Translations under genes and position numbers: made by a program | Assembly: GCA_002451435.1 (NCBI GenBank) | Contig: DKCF01000030.1 | Location: 5,139-11,599 of the forward strand | Direction of reading: 5' to 3' | DNA length: 6,461 nt | Source of the DNA: Bifidobacterium sp. UBA6881 | GTDB taxonomy: Bacteria; Actinomycetota; Actinomycetes; Actinomycetales; Bifidobacteriaceae | Part shown: positions 5,843 through 6,461 of the stretch, piece by piece | Layout: each line of letters begins with the position of its first letter | How positions within the stretch are numbered: position 1 is the first letter of the stretch | The notes under the pieces: model-generated | What the model saw: the letters and a program-made list of their open reading frames with translations, nothing else | Database searches by the model: none | Told to the model about the DNA's origin: nothing

Positions 5843-6438
5843 TTGTACGTCTGCGCCTGCAGTACCGCCGCGGCCTCTTCGGGACGCATGGCGAACACCG
5901 CCGTGATGTTGCCGTTGGCATCCTGCGTCGGTTTCGCCATGAGTATGGCGTTCGGGCAAAGCTCCTGCAAGGCTGTGCCTGTTGTTGTATCTCCTGTGGA
6001 CTTGTCTCCTGCGGATTCGTTTTCCGTGGGTGGGTCCGTGTTCGGGCCCTGGTCGATGGCCGCGCCGGACAACATCACCACGTCGCCGGGAATCAGATCG
6101 TCGGCGGAACTTGCCAGGCTCACCTCAATCGCCGTGTGCCCTTTGGACACCGTCGGTGACGCTCGCGCCATGGCCGGCACGACGATGCCGTTCTCGGGAA
6201 TATCCACTTGCGCGGTCATGCCGACGGCTTCCTCCACCGCACGGAAGGCATGCTCCAAAGCGGCATCATCCGCGATTTCCCGTATGGCCAACGCGTTGGC
6301 GGGAATCGTGCTTCCGCGTGTGATCGTTCGCGTCGCGATGACGATTGGTCTGGTCGCCACCATAAGTCTTACGCATTGCAGTCCGGTGAGCATCGCCAGA
6401 CCCGCGCATAGTGCGGCGAGCATTCGACGCACTCGCAT
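5815..6438 (-). CDS. Membrane-anchored SAF-domain protein, CpaB/RcpC-like (Flp/Tad pilus assembly type)
   Basis: A 207-residue protein from the ATG at 6438. Arg-rich residues 1-5 and a hydrophobic helix at about 6-28 form an uncleaved N-terminal anchor with the rest outside the membrane. Residues about 31-95 fit a SAF domain (VIATRTITRGSTIPANAL at 33-50, then VDIPENGIVV at 78-87). Residues 102-124 contain the typical LIPGDVVML strand pair of CpaB/RcpC proteins. Residues about 128-157 are a Thr/Asp/Gly/Ser-rich low-complexity linker. A final beta-rich part ends in AIIAVSAE. In Tad systems CpaB/RcpC is a periplasmic or cell-surface pilus assembly protein; no other pilus gene is visible here, so an orphan role is possible. 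The frame stays open upstream to the window edge and the ATG has no ribosome binding site, so the true start may lie outside. It is transcribed towards the FHA operon. Confidence 0.82.
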   Translation of the reverse strand: MRVRRMLAALCAGLAMLTGLQCVRLMVATRPIVIATRTITRGSTIPANALAIREIADDAALEHAFRAVEEAVGMTAQVDIPENGIVVPAMARASPTVSKGHTAIEVSLASSADDLIPGDVVMLSGAAIDQGPNTDPPTENESAGDKSTGDTTTGTALQELCPNAILMAKPTQDANGNITAVFAMRPEEAAAVLQAQTYNAIIAVSAE

Positions 6439-6461
6439 GGTGGCTCGTCTACGCGCGAGGC

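Noticed and set aside
5563..6159. A rightward frame starting at ATG 5563 that overlaps the stop of the small gene in TGATG
   Set aside because: The overlap looks like coupling, but there is no Shine-Dalgarno sequence, the product is rich in Cys, His and Arg, it runs through two hairpins, and more than half of it is antisense to the SAF-domain gene.
1..6461. CRISPR array, tRNA/rRNA genes, insertion sequences, prophage or integrase genes
   Set aside because: I found no regularly spaced repeats, cloverleaf-like sequences, transposase or integrase motifs, or terminal inverted repeats; the base composition is fairly uniform.

Overview
The window looks like chromosomal DNA from a high-GC actinobacterium, most likely a Bifidobacterium. 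This rests on base composition, GTG/ATG starts with strong purine-rich ribosome binding sites, and my recollection of bifidobacterial proteins resembling all four gene products; no search was run. It holds a rightward three-gene block, a convergent gap of about 250 bp, and one leftward gene that reaches the right edge.

Left to right: a short promoter region (1-123) has a CATAAT -10 candidate overlapped by two dyad-symmetric elements. The first gene (124-1632) encodes a cytoplasmic FHA-domain protein: an intact N-terminal phosphothreonine-binding domain, a TTLFRA motif that resembles the phospho-switch of GarA/OdhI, a long disordered acidic linker, and a C-terminal helical domain. The second gene (1641-5270) encodes a 1209-residue protein with the architecture of a large SF1 helicase of the DUF4011 type and a C-terminal Vsr/MTES_1575-like nuclease fold. 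Nearly every catalytic motif I can place by eye is replaced: the P-loop, motif II, motif III, the motif VI arginines and the nuclease acidic residues. The third gene (5267-5563) encodes a 98-residue protein with a basic centre and a conserved-looking acidic-to-aromatic tail. The first two genes are 8 bp apart and the second and third overlap in ATGA with an AGGAGG site just upstream, so the three are probably one transcript with translational coupling.

The gap (5564-5814) holds two good hairpins without T-tracts and a diverged second copy of the last codons of the leftward gene, about 61 bp downstream of the original and in the +1 frame. The leftward gene (5815-6438, possibly starting beyond the window) encodes a membrane-anchored SAF-domain protein of the CpaB/RcpC type, usually linked with Flp/Tad pilus assembly.

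The most interesting reading is that the rightward genes form an undescribed module: a phosphothreonine-reading FHA protein made together with a pseudo-helicase/pseudo-nuclease and a small accessory protein. If so, the large protein would act as a scaffold or non-catalytic nucleic-acid binder whose partners are set by Ser/Thr kinase signalling. Gene order and lost motifs are visible in the sequence; the joint function is inference.
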